Below are positions 37,558 through 46,716 of a DNA stretch of 64,000 nt, one piece after another. Every line of letters begins with the position of its first letter. Within the stretch, counting starts at the first letter, position 1. A model generated the notes under the pieces. That model worked only from the letters and a program-made list of their open reading frames with translations. It was not told the origin of the DNA and searched no databases. The translations under genes were made by a program, and so were the position numbers. Source of the stretch: Psychrobacillus sp. OK028 (GTDB lineage: Bacteria > Bacillota > Bacilli > Bacillales_A > Planococcaceae); contig NZ_FNHY01000007.1 of NCBI RefSeq assembly GCF_900103605.1, positions 1-64,000 of the forward strand, written 5' to 3'.

Positions 37558-38832
37558 TTAGGCAATGACATCACGTTTATTTTCATATTTTTTATAAAGC
37601 TCTTCCTTCATAATCTTTTTTAAAATTTGTACAGTTCTCCACACATCCTCAAAGGAGTTATACAACGCAACTGGTGCAAGACGAATGCCATTAGGCGAGC
37701 GAAAATCAGGAATAACTTGCTGTACTTTTAATGCTTTGCATATACGGGCCGCCTCTTCATGAACTAAAAAGATATGACCACCTCGTTTCGTCGATTCACG
37801 AGGATTGGCAATGACAAAATGATAATCCGCCAACTCTTGTTCCATTAGCATCATCATATAATTGGTCAGCTTTAATGATTTCTCGCGAATAGCATCGATT
37901 CCAACTTCTGCGAACATTTCTAACGATCCATATAACGGTGCACTGCTTAAAATATGCGGCGTACCAATTTGATAGGCACCAGCATCAGCAGCTGGAATCA
38001 TCTGATTGGATAAATCGAATTGCTTCTCTTTATCGGATCCGAACCAACCTGCAAGTCCAGGTTTTCCCCCAAAATGCTTACGATTCACGTAAATGCCACC
38101 AGTTGCTCCTGGTCCGCCATTTACATGCTTGTAGTTACACCAAAAAGCAAAATCCACTCCCCACTTATTTAGCTCGTGTGGGACAGACCCAATAGAATGA
38201 CATAAATCGAAACCAATTATAATATTGCGCTTATGTGCTGCTTCAGTAAGCATCTGGATGTCTAGTATTTGACCACTTCGATATAGCACACTAGGTAGTA
38301 CGATTAAAGCAACTTCCTCGGTCATCGCATTTATAATATCTGCTTCGTGTAACGTATAGCCATCTCGACTTTTCACTAGTATCATATGTTCCTTCGAGTC
38401 AAAACCATGCAAGAACAGCTGACTACTAATTGCGTATAAATCGGATGGAAAGTTTAGTTCGTCTGCTACTATTTTCGTTCGCTTTCCTACTGGTTGATAA
38501 AAACTAGCAACTAATTGATGTAAGTTTGCAGTTGTAGAGCCTGTTATAATAACTTCATTCTTTTTAGCTCCAACTAACGGAGCACACATCTCACTCAATG
38601 TTTCAGGAAAATAAAACCATGGATGCTCCCCTTTTGTCCATCCGTCTATTCCATATTGTTTCCATGAATCTAGTAACGACAATACTGACTTTTCTGCTCG
38701 CTTTGAAAGTAATCCGAGAGAGTTCCCATCCATATAAATGACATCTGGATGAACATAAAATTCATCTCTATACATTCCCAAAGCATCTTGCTCGTCTAAT
38801 TTTTTGGCATATTCCAACATAATACTCTGCAT
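37558..38832 (-). CDS. kynU: Kynureninase
   Basis: 424 residues, PLP-dependent. Cleaves kynurenine to anthranilate and alanine. [14 protein letters not shown] near the N-terminus, [31 protein letters not shown] (cofactor Asp) and [16 protein letters not shown] with the Schiff-base Lys. First gene of the operon behind a strong promoter. Together the three enzymes convert tryptophan to anthranilate; no anthranilate-degrading genes are in the window. Confidence 0.96.
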   Translation of the reverse strand: MQSIMLEYAKKLDEQDALGMYRDEFYVHPDVIYMDGNSLGLLSKRAEKSVLSLLDSWKQYGIDGWTKGEHPWFYFPETLSEMCAPLVGAKKNEVIITGSTTANLHQLVASFYQPVGKRTKIVADELNFPSDLYAISSQLFLHGFDSKEHMILVKSRDGYTLHEADIINAMTEEVALIVLPSVLYRSGQILDIQMLTEAAHKRNIIIGFDLCHSIGSVPHELNKWGVDFAFWCNYKHVNGGPGATGGIYVNRKHFGGKPGLAGWFGSDKEKQFDLSNQMIPAADAGAYQIGTPHILSSAPLYGSLEMFAEVGIDAIREKSLKLTNYMMMLMEQELADYHFVIANPRESTKRGGHIFLVHEEAARICKALKVQQVIPDFRSPNGIRLAPVALYNSFEDVWRTVQILKKIMKEELYKKYENKRDVIA

Positions 38833-38883
38833 CTAAAACTCACCAGCCTCTTAAAAATCAAAATTTTCTTTCTATTTACATAA

Positions 38884-38912
38884 ATCATATGTTTTAAGAG
38901 AACGAGTGTCAA
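38884..38912 (-). promoter_or_regulatory. Promoter of the kyn operon (TTGACA-N17-TATGAT)
   Basis: Perfect -35 TTGACA at 38907-38912 and -10 TATGAT at 38884-38889 with a 17-bp spacer, about 50 bp before kynU. A repressor is likely for so strong a promoter, but I see no clear operator. Confidence 0.75.
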
Positions 38913-38953
38913 TGAATGATAGAAAGAGCATTGTAACAAACATTGAATAAATG

Positions 38954-39271
38954 CTATGAAACCGCCTTTAATCCTACTGCAGCCCCTAACACCATTGCTA
39001 TAAAAATAATACGCTTCCAGTCTTTTGATTCATTGTAAAAAAGCATTCCTAGGATAGCGCCTCCAGAAGCACCGATTCCCGTCCAAATTGCATAAGCAGT
39101 CCCCATGGGTAGCGTCTTCATCGCATAGGTGAGAAAGCAAAAGCTAGCTCCAAAACCAATTAATAGTAAAACGAAAGATTGCCAGTTCCGATTCTTATGC
39201 AACCTGTTTATCATTGCAACTCCGAACATTTCAAACACCCCTGCAATAATTAAAGAAATCCATGCCATCAA
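38954..39271 (-). CDS. ykkD: SMR-family guanidinium exporter subunit YkkD
   Basis: 105 residues with four membrane helices and the small-multidrug-resistance signature, including the essential membrane Glu in AGVFEMFGVAMINRL and GTAYAIWTGIGASGGAI. The length equals B. subtilis YkkD. It overlaps ykkC by 4 bp, as expected for a paired heteromeric SMR exporter, and lies under a guanidine-I riboswitch, so guanidinium is the likely substrate. Confidence 0.92.
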   Translation of the reverse strand: MMAWISLIIAGVFEMFGVAMINRLHKNRNWQSFVLLLIGFGASFCFLTYAMKTLPMGTAYAIWTGIGASGGAILGMLFYNESKDWKRIIFIAMVLGAAVGLKAVS

Positions 39272-39609
39272 GATCCCCCTACTATTTCCTGCTTATCATC
39301 TGTCACTAATTTCAAACCTATTACTCCTGCCAATAAAATTAAAATCATCAAGATCTTAGCTACTTGAAAGGATTCCCCAAAAAAGATAATTTCGGATAAA
39401 ACCGTCCCGCCTGTACCCATTCCCACAAAGACAGCATAAACAGTACCTACAGGTAGTTTCCGTCCAGCCATAATCATGAGGTAAAAACTAATAATTATTG
39501 CAAGAATCGTTGCTGCCCAAGCCCAACCGTCATCGGCATGTTTTAAGCCAATTACCCAAAAAACTTCAAAAAATGCTGCTACATATACCTTCAACCACTC
39601 GATTTTCAT
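39268..39609 (-). CDS. ykkC: SMR-family guanidinium exporter subunit YkkC
   Basis: 113 residues, four membrane helices. Essential Glu in AAFFEVFWVIGLKHAD, then GTVYAVFVGMGTGGTVL. I place the start at MKIEWLKV because AGGAGGT lies 9 bp upstream; a nominal frame running 63 codons further back is simply read-through of the riboswitch. Forms a heteromeric pair with ykkD. Confidence 0.93.
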   Translation of the reverse strand: MKIEWLKVYVAAFFEVFWVIGLKHADDGWAWAATILAIIISFYLMIMAGRKLPVGTVYAVFVGMGTGGTVLSEIIFFGESFQVAKILMILILLAGVIGLKLVTDDKQEIVGGS

Positions 39610-39642
39610 CGTAATAATACCTCCTATTTGAATATATATAAA

Positions 39643-39684
39643 AAAGCCTGGAAGAAAACTGTTAAACAGTTTCTCCCAGGCTTT
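39643..39684 (-). terminator. Guanidine riboswitch terminator
   Basis: AAAGCCTGG(G)AGAAACTG/CAGTTTTCTTCCAGGCTTT followed by a T run on the minus strand. Its 5' arm overlaps the 3' end of the aptamer, so ligand binding should prevent termination. Confidence 0.9.
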
Positions 39685-39760
39685 TATCCTTCCGTGACAC
39701 AGCAGAGCTGCGAGTTTTCTCTCGGACCAGACCAACACCAATGGTTGCGGAACCCTAGAA
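39672..39760 (-). promoter_or_regulatory. Guanidine-I (ykkC) riboswitch
   Basis: The minus strand shows CTAGGGTTCCGC, GGTCTGGTCCGAGAG, CACGGAAGGATAAAAGCC and GGGAGA, the conserved blocks of the guanidine-I class. It precedes ykkCD, the genes for which the motif was named. Confidence 0.97.
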
Positions 39761-39787
39761 AACATTTTTGATATGCAGTTACTTGAG

Positions 39788-39817
39788 ATTATACACATAT
39801 ACTTTAAATAATTTCAA
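39788..39817 (-). promoter_or_regulatory. Promoter of ykkCD (TTGAAA-N18-TATAAT)
   Basis: -35 at 39812-39817 and -10 TATAAT at 39788-39793 with an 18-bp spacer. Confidence 0.65.
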
Positions 39818-39991
39818 ATAAAAACATTCAGAGTAACGTGAGGATTGTATTAATTAGTTGTATGGTCTAGTGAATAACTCCTGTAAAGACAAAAGGCTAT
39901 GCTTCAGAAAGGTAGACACATCGAAAAATTGGATGCTGAAACCTACTCCACATAAGGCGAATCACCTAAGTGATTACACCTGAAAGATTAA

Positions 39992-40462
39992 TTAATCCCA
40001 AACACGAACTCTAGGAACCCCTGCCATTCTTAAGTAATCTAGCAATTGGCCGGTATGGACAGATTCATGATAGGCGATTCTTAGCAACATGTCTCCCAAG
40101 CTTCTTATGTAACCTGAATCAGAACGATCAATTTTAATACTTATTAAATCCTCTTCAGAATATGAATTAATAGTTTTTATGAAGTCATTTCTATATGGTT
40201 CTGCAAATTTCAATTCTGCATTTACAGAAGAAAAAGGTTGTTTTTCGAAAGGAGAATCAAAGACTGCCAGACTGCCTTGATTTTGGATAGCTAGATGGTA
40301 ATAATATTCACTTTCTAGAACATGCCTAACCATCTCTATGCAAGTCATTGCTTCGTCATCAGGTTTCCAATCTAGTTTTTCTGGGGGAATAGATTTCCAA
40401 ACCTTAGTACTTCTTCTTCGTACCTCGTTAAAATTTAAAAGAATTAAATCAATTGAGTTCAT
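39992..40462 (-). CDS. DinB-family protein
   Basis: 156 residues, four-helix DinB/YfiT-like fold. The expected metal-binding histidines are in MVRHVLESEYYYHL and AYHESVHTGQLLDYL. Members bind a divalent metal and some transfer small thiols, but the function of this one is unknown. Solitary gene, with no promoter or terminator I could assign. Confidence 0.85.
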   Translation of the reverse strand: MNSIDLILLNFNEVRRRSTKVWKSIPPEKLDWKPDDEAMTCIEMVRHVLESEYYYHLAIQNQGSLAVFDSPFEKQPFSSVNAELKFAEPYRNDFIKTINSYSEEDLISIKIDRSDSGYIRSLGDMLLRIAYHESVHTGQLLDYLRMAGVPRVRVWD

Positions 40463-40574
40463 AATTTATGCTCCTTTAATTGATATGATTTAAATATACA
40501 TGAATGAACTTTCAAATAAAAGAGAGAGATTGTGATTAAAACATTCGTCATAGCTCGACCATAATGTGTAATAA

Positions 40575-40701
40575 AAGTGAAGTTGCTTATTCAACTAACG
40601 GATACTTTCTTCAATAAGTAGTAAAATTTTTTTCCTATTAAACTAACGAAGCAGGTTAGTTTAATAAGAGAAGTAATTTTACTTCAAGAAGAAGTGAAGT
40701 T
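40575..40701. repeat. Foldback element with nested inverted repeats
   Basis: A perfect 11-bp hairpin (ATTAAACTAAC/GTTAGTTTAAT, 40637-40665) sits inside a second pair (GTAAAATT/AATTTTAC, 40621-40682). The element is flanked by a direct repeat AAGTGAAGTT (40575-40584 and 40692-40701). A second copy of the inner arm (CTTATTCAACTAACG) near 40587 could compete for the same partner. No ORF. It resembles a small foldback or dispersed intergenic repeat. The rest of 40463-40836 shows nothing. Confidence 0.55.
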
Positions 40702-40837
40702 TATTTCTTCTAATGGGTCAGGTGAGTTGAGGTAGAAGTAGGTATTTTTTAAATCGTATCAAAGCACTTTATAGGCATGCCATTTAGAAAATGGATGATT
40801 TTTTCGAAATCAAACAATAACTTTAACATGACCAAAC

Positions 40838-40870
40838 AAAAAGAGTAATCACCATAAAGGCAATTACTCC
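40838..40870 (-). terminator. Terminator of nagB
   Basis: GAGTAAT/ATTACTC hairpin with T5 on the minus strand, 9 bp past the stop. Confidence 0.8.
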
Positions 40871-40878
40871 GATAATCT

Positions 40879-41577
40879 TTAATTCATCTTCAAATCGGTT
40901 AATACAATAACATTTGGGTGATCACGAAGTTTTGTAACTGGAATTTCCTCCGTTACATCTCCATTTAACAACGCTTCTATAGCAGCTCTTTTTGTTTCTC
41001 CAACTGCTATTAAAAGAATGAATTTTGCTCTCATTATTGAAGAAATACCCATCGTTATTGCTTCCTCAGGGACTTCATCAATACTGTCAAAAAATCTTGC
41101 GTTAGCGGATCTTGTGGAATCTGTTAACTTTACAACAGCTGTTTCACTTTCAAAGGACGTACCTGGTTCATTGAATCCTATATGACCGTTCACGCCAACA
41201 CCTAATAATTGCATGTCGAGCGTTAGTGATTTCAAGAGATTTTCATAGCGTATTGCCTCAGCATGTACATCTTCCGCTTCTCCATTCGGGACATTTGTAG
41301 CTTTAAAGGGTTTGGCATCAAAAAGATGCTGTTGCATAAAAGTGTAATAGCTTTCTGGATGTGTTTTAGACAGTCCTACATACTCGTCTAAATTTACACT
41401 TGTACAATGGGAAAAATCCAATGAACTATTTCGTAGTTTTTCATATAATGGTTCCATCGTTCCACCCGTTGCTAATCCAAATGTTGTAGCACCATTTTTT
41501 AATTGGTTTGCAATTATTTCTACTGCACGATTGTATAGCGCAGCTTTATCTTCCCATACTTCTAAATTTATAGTCAT
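40879..41577 (-). CDS. nagB: Glucosamine-6-phosphate deaminase
   Basis: 232 residues, the short Gram-positive form. Converts glucosamine-6-phosphate to fructose-6-phosphate and ammonia. Visible motifs: FGLATGGTMEPLYEKL, SVNLDEYVGL, LLGVGVNGHIGFNEPG (active-site His) and LTDSTRSANARFF. Last gene of nagA-SIS-nagB, with a terminator directly downstream. Confidence 0.95.
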   Translation of the reverse strand: MTINLEVWEDKAALYNRAVEIIANQLKNGATTFGLATGGTMEPLYEKLRNSSLDFSHCTSVNLDEYVGLSKTHPESYYTFMQQHLFDAKPFKATNVPNGEAEDVHAEAIRYENLLKSLTLDMQLLGVGVNGHIGFNEPGTSFESETAVVKLTDSTRSANARFFDSIDEVPEEAITMGISSIMRAKFILLIAVGETKRAAIEALLNGDVTEEIPVTKLRDHPNVIVLTDLKMN

Positions 41578-41690
41578 TCGTTAACCCACCTTTTTTATTC
41601 TTTGCTTAAATAGATTATTAGTTGGTGAAATTATCATTATATTCAATTTGGACATTTCATGCAATAACCAAACTTGTGGGTACAGAGACG

Positions 41691-42410
41691 CTATTCAAAA
41701 TCTATTCTTTTTTTGTATTTTTCCATCATCGCTTCGTTATGGAGATGACTATCGGATAAATTGGCGCTTTTGAAAACAGGCAGTTCCTCTGTCTCCTTAC
41801 TTATCTCTTCAATTACTTCGCATAAAAGAGCGTTGAGTAGTGCGGCACCAACAACCGTGGACGCCGGTCCATATTGCAGTCCCTTGTTACTTAACAGGCC
41901 ATCACCAACTGGAACATGTGTGTTTAAAGCAATATCCACTACTTGCTCAAGTCGTTTACCACTTGAATGACGTCCCTCCTGGTCCTTGTATAGTAACGAT
42001 TGCAGCGAAAGGACTAAGATTCCTGCTTCTTTTCCTAAGAAAGCCATATCTATTGGCGCTGGGTTCCGACCTGAAGTAGAAATGACAATTAGAATATCAT
42101 TTGGCTCAAAGCTTATTTGGTCCTTATTTCGGTCGATAAAAGTCGGATCTTTTTCATTTTGTGAAGATGTCAGTGCACCTTTATGTAGCATTAAAGGCTC
42201 TAGGGTAATAGGAGCAACTGGTACGAGCCCACCTGCACGATAGTAGGCTTCCTGAGCCAAAAGATGCGAATGTCCACATCCAAACAATTGGAGTATTCCA
42301 CCCTTTTTAATACGGTCAGCAATTAATTTAGAAGCATTTGCTATATTTTCTTTTTCGTGTTCTGCAACCTGCTCCAGCAAAGTATTTATTTCCTTCCAAT
42401 AAGACTGCAT
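41691..42410 (-). CDS. SIS-domain sugar-phosphate-binding protein (UPF0309-like)
   Basis: 239 residues with one SIS domain: IADRIKKGGILQLFGCGHSHLLAQEAYYRAGG and later LIVISTSGRNPAPIDMA. It resembles UPF0309 proteins, which bind phosphosugars and are related to isomerases and MurNAc-6-phosphate etherases. Position between nagA and nagB suggests a role with GlcNAc or MurNAc phosphates. No C-terminal etherase signature recognised. RBS GGGTGGTG. Confidence 0.85.
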   Translation of the reverse strand: MQSYWKEINTLLEQVAEHEKENIANASKLIADRIKKGGILQLFGCGHSHLLAQEAYYRAGGLVPVAPITLEPLMLHKGALTSSQNEKDPTFIDRNKDQISFEPNDILIVISTSGRNPAPIDMAFLGKEAGILVLSLQSLLYKDQEGRHSSGKRLEQVVDIALNTHVPVGDGLLSNKGLQYGPASTVVGAALLNALLCEVIEEISKETEELPVFKSANLSDSHLHNEAMMEKYKKRIDFE

Positions 42411-42430
42411 TTGATCACCACCCTTTTCTT

Positions 42431-43585
42431 TTAATTTTCAAATACGATATTTCCCCGACAGATTGTTTTTTGGACATTCAATCCCATATCTAATATAACC
42501 AAATCTGCATCGAATCCTTCACCAATATAGCCTTTATGCGATAATCTCAATTGCTTCGCAGCATTTGTAGAAGACATCATCACGAGTTCCTTCAACGAAC
42601 AATCAGTCGACTGTTTCATATTGCGCACCGCCTGATCCATTGTCAGTATGCTACCAGCTAACGCTCCACTAGATAGATGAGCACCCTTTTCTGTGACATG
42701 TACCGTTTGACCACCAAGATCATACTCCCCATACGCTAATCCCTTGGCACGCATCGCATCTGTTATCAATATAATTCCTTCTGCACCTTTTAAACGATAT
42801 GCAAAATTTACAGCCTTTGTATGACTATGTATATAATCGACGATAATTTCCACTTGCATTCTGTCTTCCATTAAGACAGATCCGACTATACCTGGTTCGC
42901 GATGGTGAAACGGTCGCATTTGGTTATATAAATGGGTCGCCTGTCTAGCTCCTAATTGAACTGCCTTTTCTACCTCTTCTGAAGTGGCATCTGAATGTCC
43001 GATTGAAACGACAATCCCTTCCTTACTCATAGCTTGCACAAATTCAAAGCCACCAGCTACTTCTGGAGCCACTGTCACTTGTTTAATACGGTTGCCACTC
43101 AGCTTTTGCCAATTTTGAAATTGCTCAATAGAGGGCTCAGTTATATGCTCTACTGGCTGTGCTCCAGCCCATTTAGTTGAAATATAAGGACCTTCTACAT
43201 GGATGCCCAAAATCTCTGCTTCATCTTCCTTATTAACAAATTTGCCTACATTTTTGAGTGCTGCTTCAATTGCATCGACCTGTTGCGTAATCGTAGTCGG
43301 CAAATAGCTAGTAGTACCCTCTTTAACTAATGAGCGCGCCATTCCTCTAAGTGCTTCTTCCGTGGCATCCATCATGTCAAATCCAGCAGAACCGTGAATA
43401 TGCATATCAATAAACCCTGGCATAACTATCCAATTCTTTGAAGCTCCATCTAAATAGATATCAGACTCTACTGTTAAAGCTTGCCCCATTTGTTCAATCT
43501 TACCGTCCCGGATAAATATATCCCCATTACTCTCCTGATCATAATTCACTATAGTAACATTCGATATAAGTATAGTTCTGTTCAT
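42431..43585 (-). CDS. nagA: N-acetylglucosamine-6-phosphate deacetylase
   Basis: 384 residues of the amidohydrolase superfamily. Metal site HIHGSAGFDMMD, then GIHVEGPYIS (metal Glu), SIGHSDAT, ATHLYNQMRPFHHREPG and LITDAMRAKG with the catalytic Asp. Produces glucosamine-6-phosphate for NagB. RBS GGAGGTG. A hairpin at 43629-43668 separates it from nagP, so expression may be reduced or separately driven. Confidence 0.95.
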   Translation of the reverse strand: MNRTILISNVTIVNYDQESNGDIFIRDGKIEQMGQALTVESDIYLDGASKNWIVMPGFIDMHIHGSAGFDMMDATEEALRGMARSLVKEGTTSYLPTTITQQVDAIEAALKNVGKFVNKEDEAEILGIHVEGPYISTKWAGAQPVEHITEPSIEQFQNWQKLSGNRIKQVTVAPEVAGGFEFVQAMSKEGIVVSIGHSDATSEEVEKAVQLGARQATHLYNQMRPFHHREPGIVGSVLMEDRMQVEIIVDYIHSHTKAVNFAYRLKGAEGIILITDAMRAKGLAYGEYDLGGQTVHVTEKGAHLSSGALAGSILTMDQAVRNMKQSTDCSLKELVMMSSTNAAKQLRLSHKGYIGEGFDADLVILDMGLNVQKTICRGNIVFEN

Positions 43586-43628
43586 TTACAGCACCTCCGT
43601 AGTTTACTTATCTATACATATAATAAAG

Positions 43629-43668
43629 AAAAGCTGTTTAATATGGAATCCCAGATTAAACAGCTTTT
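43629..43668 (-). terminator. Hairpin/terminator between nagP and nagA
   Basis: AAAAGCTGTTTAAT/ATTAAACAGCTTTT followed by TCTTTATT on the minus strand. Probably a partial terminator setting the nagP:nagA ratio. No RAT-like sequence accompanies it. Confidence 0.75.
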
Positions 43669-43678
43669 CAATTAATAA

Positions 43679-45121
43679 CTATTTACGAATTTTTTCAATT
43701 TCATCAGCAACAAATTGTACACTTGTGCCAACAATAACTTGAATACTTTTCGGTCCTACTACATTAATACCTGGTACGCCAGTGTCTTTAATTTTCTTTT
43801 GATCGACTTTATCCATATCTAATACTTCTACTCTTAAACGAGTTGTACAGTGATCTACAGATGCCACATTCGCATCTCCACCTAGACCATCATAGATTCT
43901 AGTTGCCATATTTGAAAACTTATAATCGGATGAAACTACAACTGTATCTTCATTCTCATCTGTGTCGTCTTCTCTACCTGGAGTTTTTAAGTTAAACTTC
44001 ACGATTAAGAAACGGAATAAGAAATAGTAAATAACTGCAAATACTAATCCTTGAAGTAATAGCATCAGCGGCATATTTGCAATAGGAATACGTAAACTTA
44101 ATACGTAATCGACAAACCCTGCGCTAAATCCAAAGCCTGCTGTCCAGTTAAAGGAAGCTGCAATGAACAATGATAAACCAGTTAATGCTGCATGAACAAC
44201 ATAAAGTGCTGGAGCTAAGAACATGAACGAAAATTCAAGTGGCTCTGTAACACCTGTAAAGAATGCTGCAAAACCAGCTGCAAGCATAAGAGAAGCTGCT
44301 TGTTTTTTACGTTTTGTTTTAGCTGTATGATACATTGCTAGAGCTGCTGCTGGTAATCCGAACATCATAATTGGGAAGAATCCAGCTTGATACATACCAG
44401 TTACACCTTTAACACCTTCACTTGCCCAGAATTTACCGATATCATTAATACCAATTGTATCAAACCAAAATACTGCGTTTAGTGCATGATGTAAGCCTGT
44501 TGGTATTAGAAGTCTATTAAAGAATCCGTAAAGACCTGCACCTGCAGCACCCATACTACTAATTGCTTCACCAAAGTTAACTAGACCACCAAAAACGATT
44601 GGCCAAATATAAAATAATGCTGCAGAAGCAACTAACATAGCAACTGCTGACATAATAGGTACTAGACGTTTTCCACTAAAGAATGCTAAGAAATCAGGTA
44701 GTTTTACGTGACTAAAGCGGTTATACATTAATGCAGCAATAATACCAGATAGAATACCTATAAAAGCATTATTAATTTTTCCAAATGCCGGATCCACATT
44801 CTCTACATCAATTCCTTGTAACAAGGAAACTGTTCCACTGGAAAGCATCGTTGTCACAACTAAGAAAGCTACCAACCCACTTAAAGCAGAGGCTCCATCC
44901 TTTTCCTTGGACATTCCTATCGCTACCCCTACTGCAAATAGAATAGGAATATTATCGATAATAGAGGCACCAGCTTTTATCAGAAAGGCTGCAAGTACGT
45001 TACCAGATCCCCAACCAGTCGGGTCAATCCAGTATCCAATACCCATAAGTATTGCAGCTGCCGGTAATACAGCTACTGGAAGCATTAAAGAACGTCCCAG
45101 CTTTTGTAAAAATTTCATCAT
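43679..45121 (-). CDS. nagP: PTS N-acetylglucosamine-type EIICB permease
   Basis: 480 residues: EIIC membrane domain (from LGRSLMLPVAVLPAAAILMGIGYW through about residue 390) followed by EIIB with the phosphocysteine in DHCTTRLRVEV near 425. No EIIA domain is attached; the EIIA is encoded two genes upstream. The EIIC sequence and the nagAB neighbours point to GlcNAc, with glucosamine or glucose as alternatives. Confidence 0.92.
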   Translation of the reverse strand: MMKFLQKLGRSLMLPVAVLPAAAILMGIGYWIDPTGWGSGNVLAAFLIKAGASIIDNIPILFAVGVAIGMSKEKDGASALSGLVAFLVVTTMLSSGTVSLLQGIDVENVDPAFGKINNAFIGILSGIIAALMYNRFSHVKLPDFLAFFSGKRLVPIMSAVAMLVASAALFYIWPIVFGGLVNFGEAISSMGAAGAGLYGFFNRLLIPTGLHHALNAVFWFDTIGINDIGKFWASEGVKGVTGMYQAGFFPIMMFGLPAAALAMYHTAKTKRKKQAASLMLAAGFAAFFTGVTEPLEFSFMFLAPALYVVHAALTGLSLFIAASFNWTAGFGFSAGFVDYVLSLRIPIANMPLMLLLQGLVFAVIYYFLFRFLIVKFNLKTPGREDDTDENEDTVVVSSDYKFSNMATRIYDGLGGDANVASVDHCTTRLRVEVLDMDKVDQKKIKDTGVPGINVVGPKSIQVIVGTSVQFVADEIEKIRK

Positions 45122-45182
45122 AACTCATTCATCTCCTTTTTCCTGTCATAATTAAAATATAATAGTATAAAATAATGCCAAT

Positions 45183-46007
45183 TTACGAAACTTGTGTTCT
45201 TAAACGTTCTATATGCAATGCAATGTAGCCTAACTCTTCTTCTGGAAACTCAATTCCATGCGCATCCTTCAGTTCTTTTGCCAGTTGGGTTGCGCAGCTA
45301 TAGCCAACTGGGAATTTCTTTTGAATCATCACTAGCATTTCTTCATCCATCATGTGAAGCTCAGACTGATTTAACCTTGTTAATGCAAAACGTAAATGGG
45401 TGATTAATCGGTGATAGGAAATATCGTTTTCATCAATCTCAATGTTCAAGTATTGTTTAATCGATGAAACCATACCTTTGATAATATTCGTTTGTCTTAT
45501 GGTCTGATGTAAATCCCCCCCCTGAATTTTCATCGTATGTATGTGAAGCGCTATGTAAGCCGCTTCATCAACAGGCATTTCTACCTGACACGTATTATTT
45601 ATATGCTGGATTGCCCAAAGACCGATTTCAAATTCTGCTCTATATAGAACGCGAATCTCATGGAGTAGTCTGTTATTTAGATTAATGCCATCCTTAGCCC
45701 GTTCAATAGCAAAAGAAATATGGTCAGTTAAAGCAATATGAATATGCTCATTTAATCTAGTATTTAAATACGTCTCTGCGTAAGTGATTATTTCCTCTGA
45801 GATCGTAAAATGCTCTTCAGGAATGCGACTTAATAATTGCACTAGCTTGTCATTTTCTTGCATGACAAAAATCTTTTCAATTTTGGAACCGATGATTATA
45901 TCATTTCGTTTCTTTTGAAAAGCTATCCCCGAACCAATTGCTATTTTTTCTCGTCCATCTTGTAGGACAATCACAGCATTATTATTAAGTATTTTGGTAA
46001 TCTTAAT
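45183..46007 (-). CDS. SacT/LicT-family transcription antiterminator with apparent ATT start
   Basis: RNA-binding CAT domain (first ~55 residues) then two PRD domains with their regulatory histidines (DHISFAIERAKDG, AYIALHIHTMK, LGYIALHIERL). From the first GTG the frame would lose the opening strand of the CAT domain. Read back, the same frame gives I-KITKILNNNAVIVLQDG, aligning with M-KIYKVLNNN of SacT. The codon at the Met position is ATT (46005-46007), AGGAG lies 10 bp upstream, and a TGA closes the frame two codons further back. So I annotate an ATT start (274 aa). It should bind the RAT at 46634-46661. Confidence 0.85.
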   Translation of the reverse strand: MKITKILNNNAVIVLQDGREKIAIGSGIAFQKKRNDIIIGSKIEKIFVMQENDKLVQLLSRIPEEHFTISEEIITYAETYLNTRLNEHIHIALTDHISFAIERAKDGINLNNRLLHEIRVLYRAEFEIGLWAIQHINNTCQVEMPVDEAAYIALHIHTMKIQGGDLHQTIRQTNIIKGMVSSIKQYLNIEIDENDISYHRLITHLRFALTRLNQSELHMMDEEMLVMIQKKFPVGYSCATQLAKELKDAHGIEFPEEELGYIALHIERLRTQVS

Positions 46008-46044
46008 GGAAAGTCAGCTCCTTTCACATACTTCCCACAAGTAC

Positions 46045-46527
46045 TTATTTTTTAGAAACTGTCATTACTAACGATTCGCCCGCAGTACTAGTTGTAGCGT
46101 CCACATATTCTACAGTTCTCTCTGCACTATTGGTGATGATGATTGGTGTGATAATACTCGGAACTTTATCTTTAATAAGCTCCCATTCCACTTCCATCAG
46201 TTTTTGTCCAACAGAAACCTTATCGCCTTCATTTACAAACACAGAAAACCCTTCACCCTTTAGTGCGACAGTTTCCAACCCGACGTGAATAAGAACCTCG
46301 GTTTCATCCTTTGTACGAATACCAATAGCATGCTTTGTTTCGGAAATTAGCACCACCGTTCCATCTATTGGCGCAACTACATTTCCTCCTGTAGGCATTA
46401 TAGCTACTCCTTCACCCATCATTTTTTGACTGAATACTGGATCTGGAACTTGCTCCAAAGGAACGACCTGACCATTTAGTGGCGCGAAGACTTGTACGAT
46501 ATTTTTTTTCTTAAATTTAGCAAACAT
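46045..46527 (-). CDS. PTS glucose-type EIIA component
   Basis: 160 residues, free-standing EIIA(Glc)-like protein. FAPLNGQVVPLEQVPDPVFSQKMMGEGVAI opens the domain, and VLIHVGLETVALKGEGF holds the phosphorylated His. It likely phosphorylates the EIIB of nagP and may also serve other EIICB permeases. First gene of the EIIA-antiterminator-nagP transcript, directly behind the RAT/terminator. RBS AAGGAG. Confidence 0.93.
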   Translation of the reverse strand: MFAKFKKKNIVQVFAPLNGQVVPLEQVPDPVFSQKMMGEGVAIMPTGGNVVAPIDGTVVLISETKHAIGIRTKDETEVLIHVGLETVALKGEGFSVFVNEGDKVSVGQKLMEVEWELIKDKVPSIITPIIITNSAERTVEYVDATTSTAGESLVMTVSKK

Positions 46528-46580
46528 TGTTTTAACTCCTTTGTATAAAATATATTAATGGATCTAATCGTTAAGAACAT

Positions 46581-46641
46581 AAAAAGGCATGGGGCAAATG
46601 AAAAGAATAATAATATTCTCTCTCAGTTTACCACCATGCCT
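46581..46641 (-). terminator. Conditional terminator of the nag locus
   Basis: On the minus strand GGCATGG...CCATGCC followed by T5. The 5' arm overlaps the 3' half of the RAT, so an antiterminator bound to the RAT should block it. Confidence 0.87.
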
Positions 46642-46661
46642 GCAAAGTTCAGTAACATGTG
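46634..46661 (-). promoter_or_regulatory. RAT antiterminator-binding element
   Basis: TGTTACTG-N6-GCAGGCA on the minus strand matches the ribonucleic antiterminator sites of the SacT/LicT/BglG family and overlaps the terminator at 46581-46641. Confidence 0.88.
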
Positions 46662-46687
46662 ACCAATATGCTTGTGCTTATATTCAG

Positions 46688-46716
46688 ATAATATCATCAA
46701 AACTTAAAAATTGCAA
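46688..46716 (-). promoter_or_regulatory. Promoter of the EIIA-antiterminator-nagP transcript
   Basis: TTGCAA (46711-46716) and TATTAT (46688-46693) with a 17-bp spacer on the minus strand, upstream of the RAT. Confidence 0.7.

Noticed and set aside
39268-39798. 176-residue version of YkkC
   Set aside because: The extra 63 codons are the guanidine riboswitch and its terminator. The internal ATG has a strong RBS and gives the correct family length.
40575-40701. Insertion sequence
   Set aside because: Only about 127 bp and no transposase, so at most a foldback or MITE-like element.
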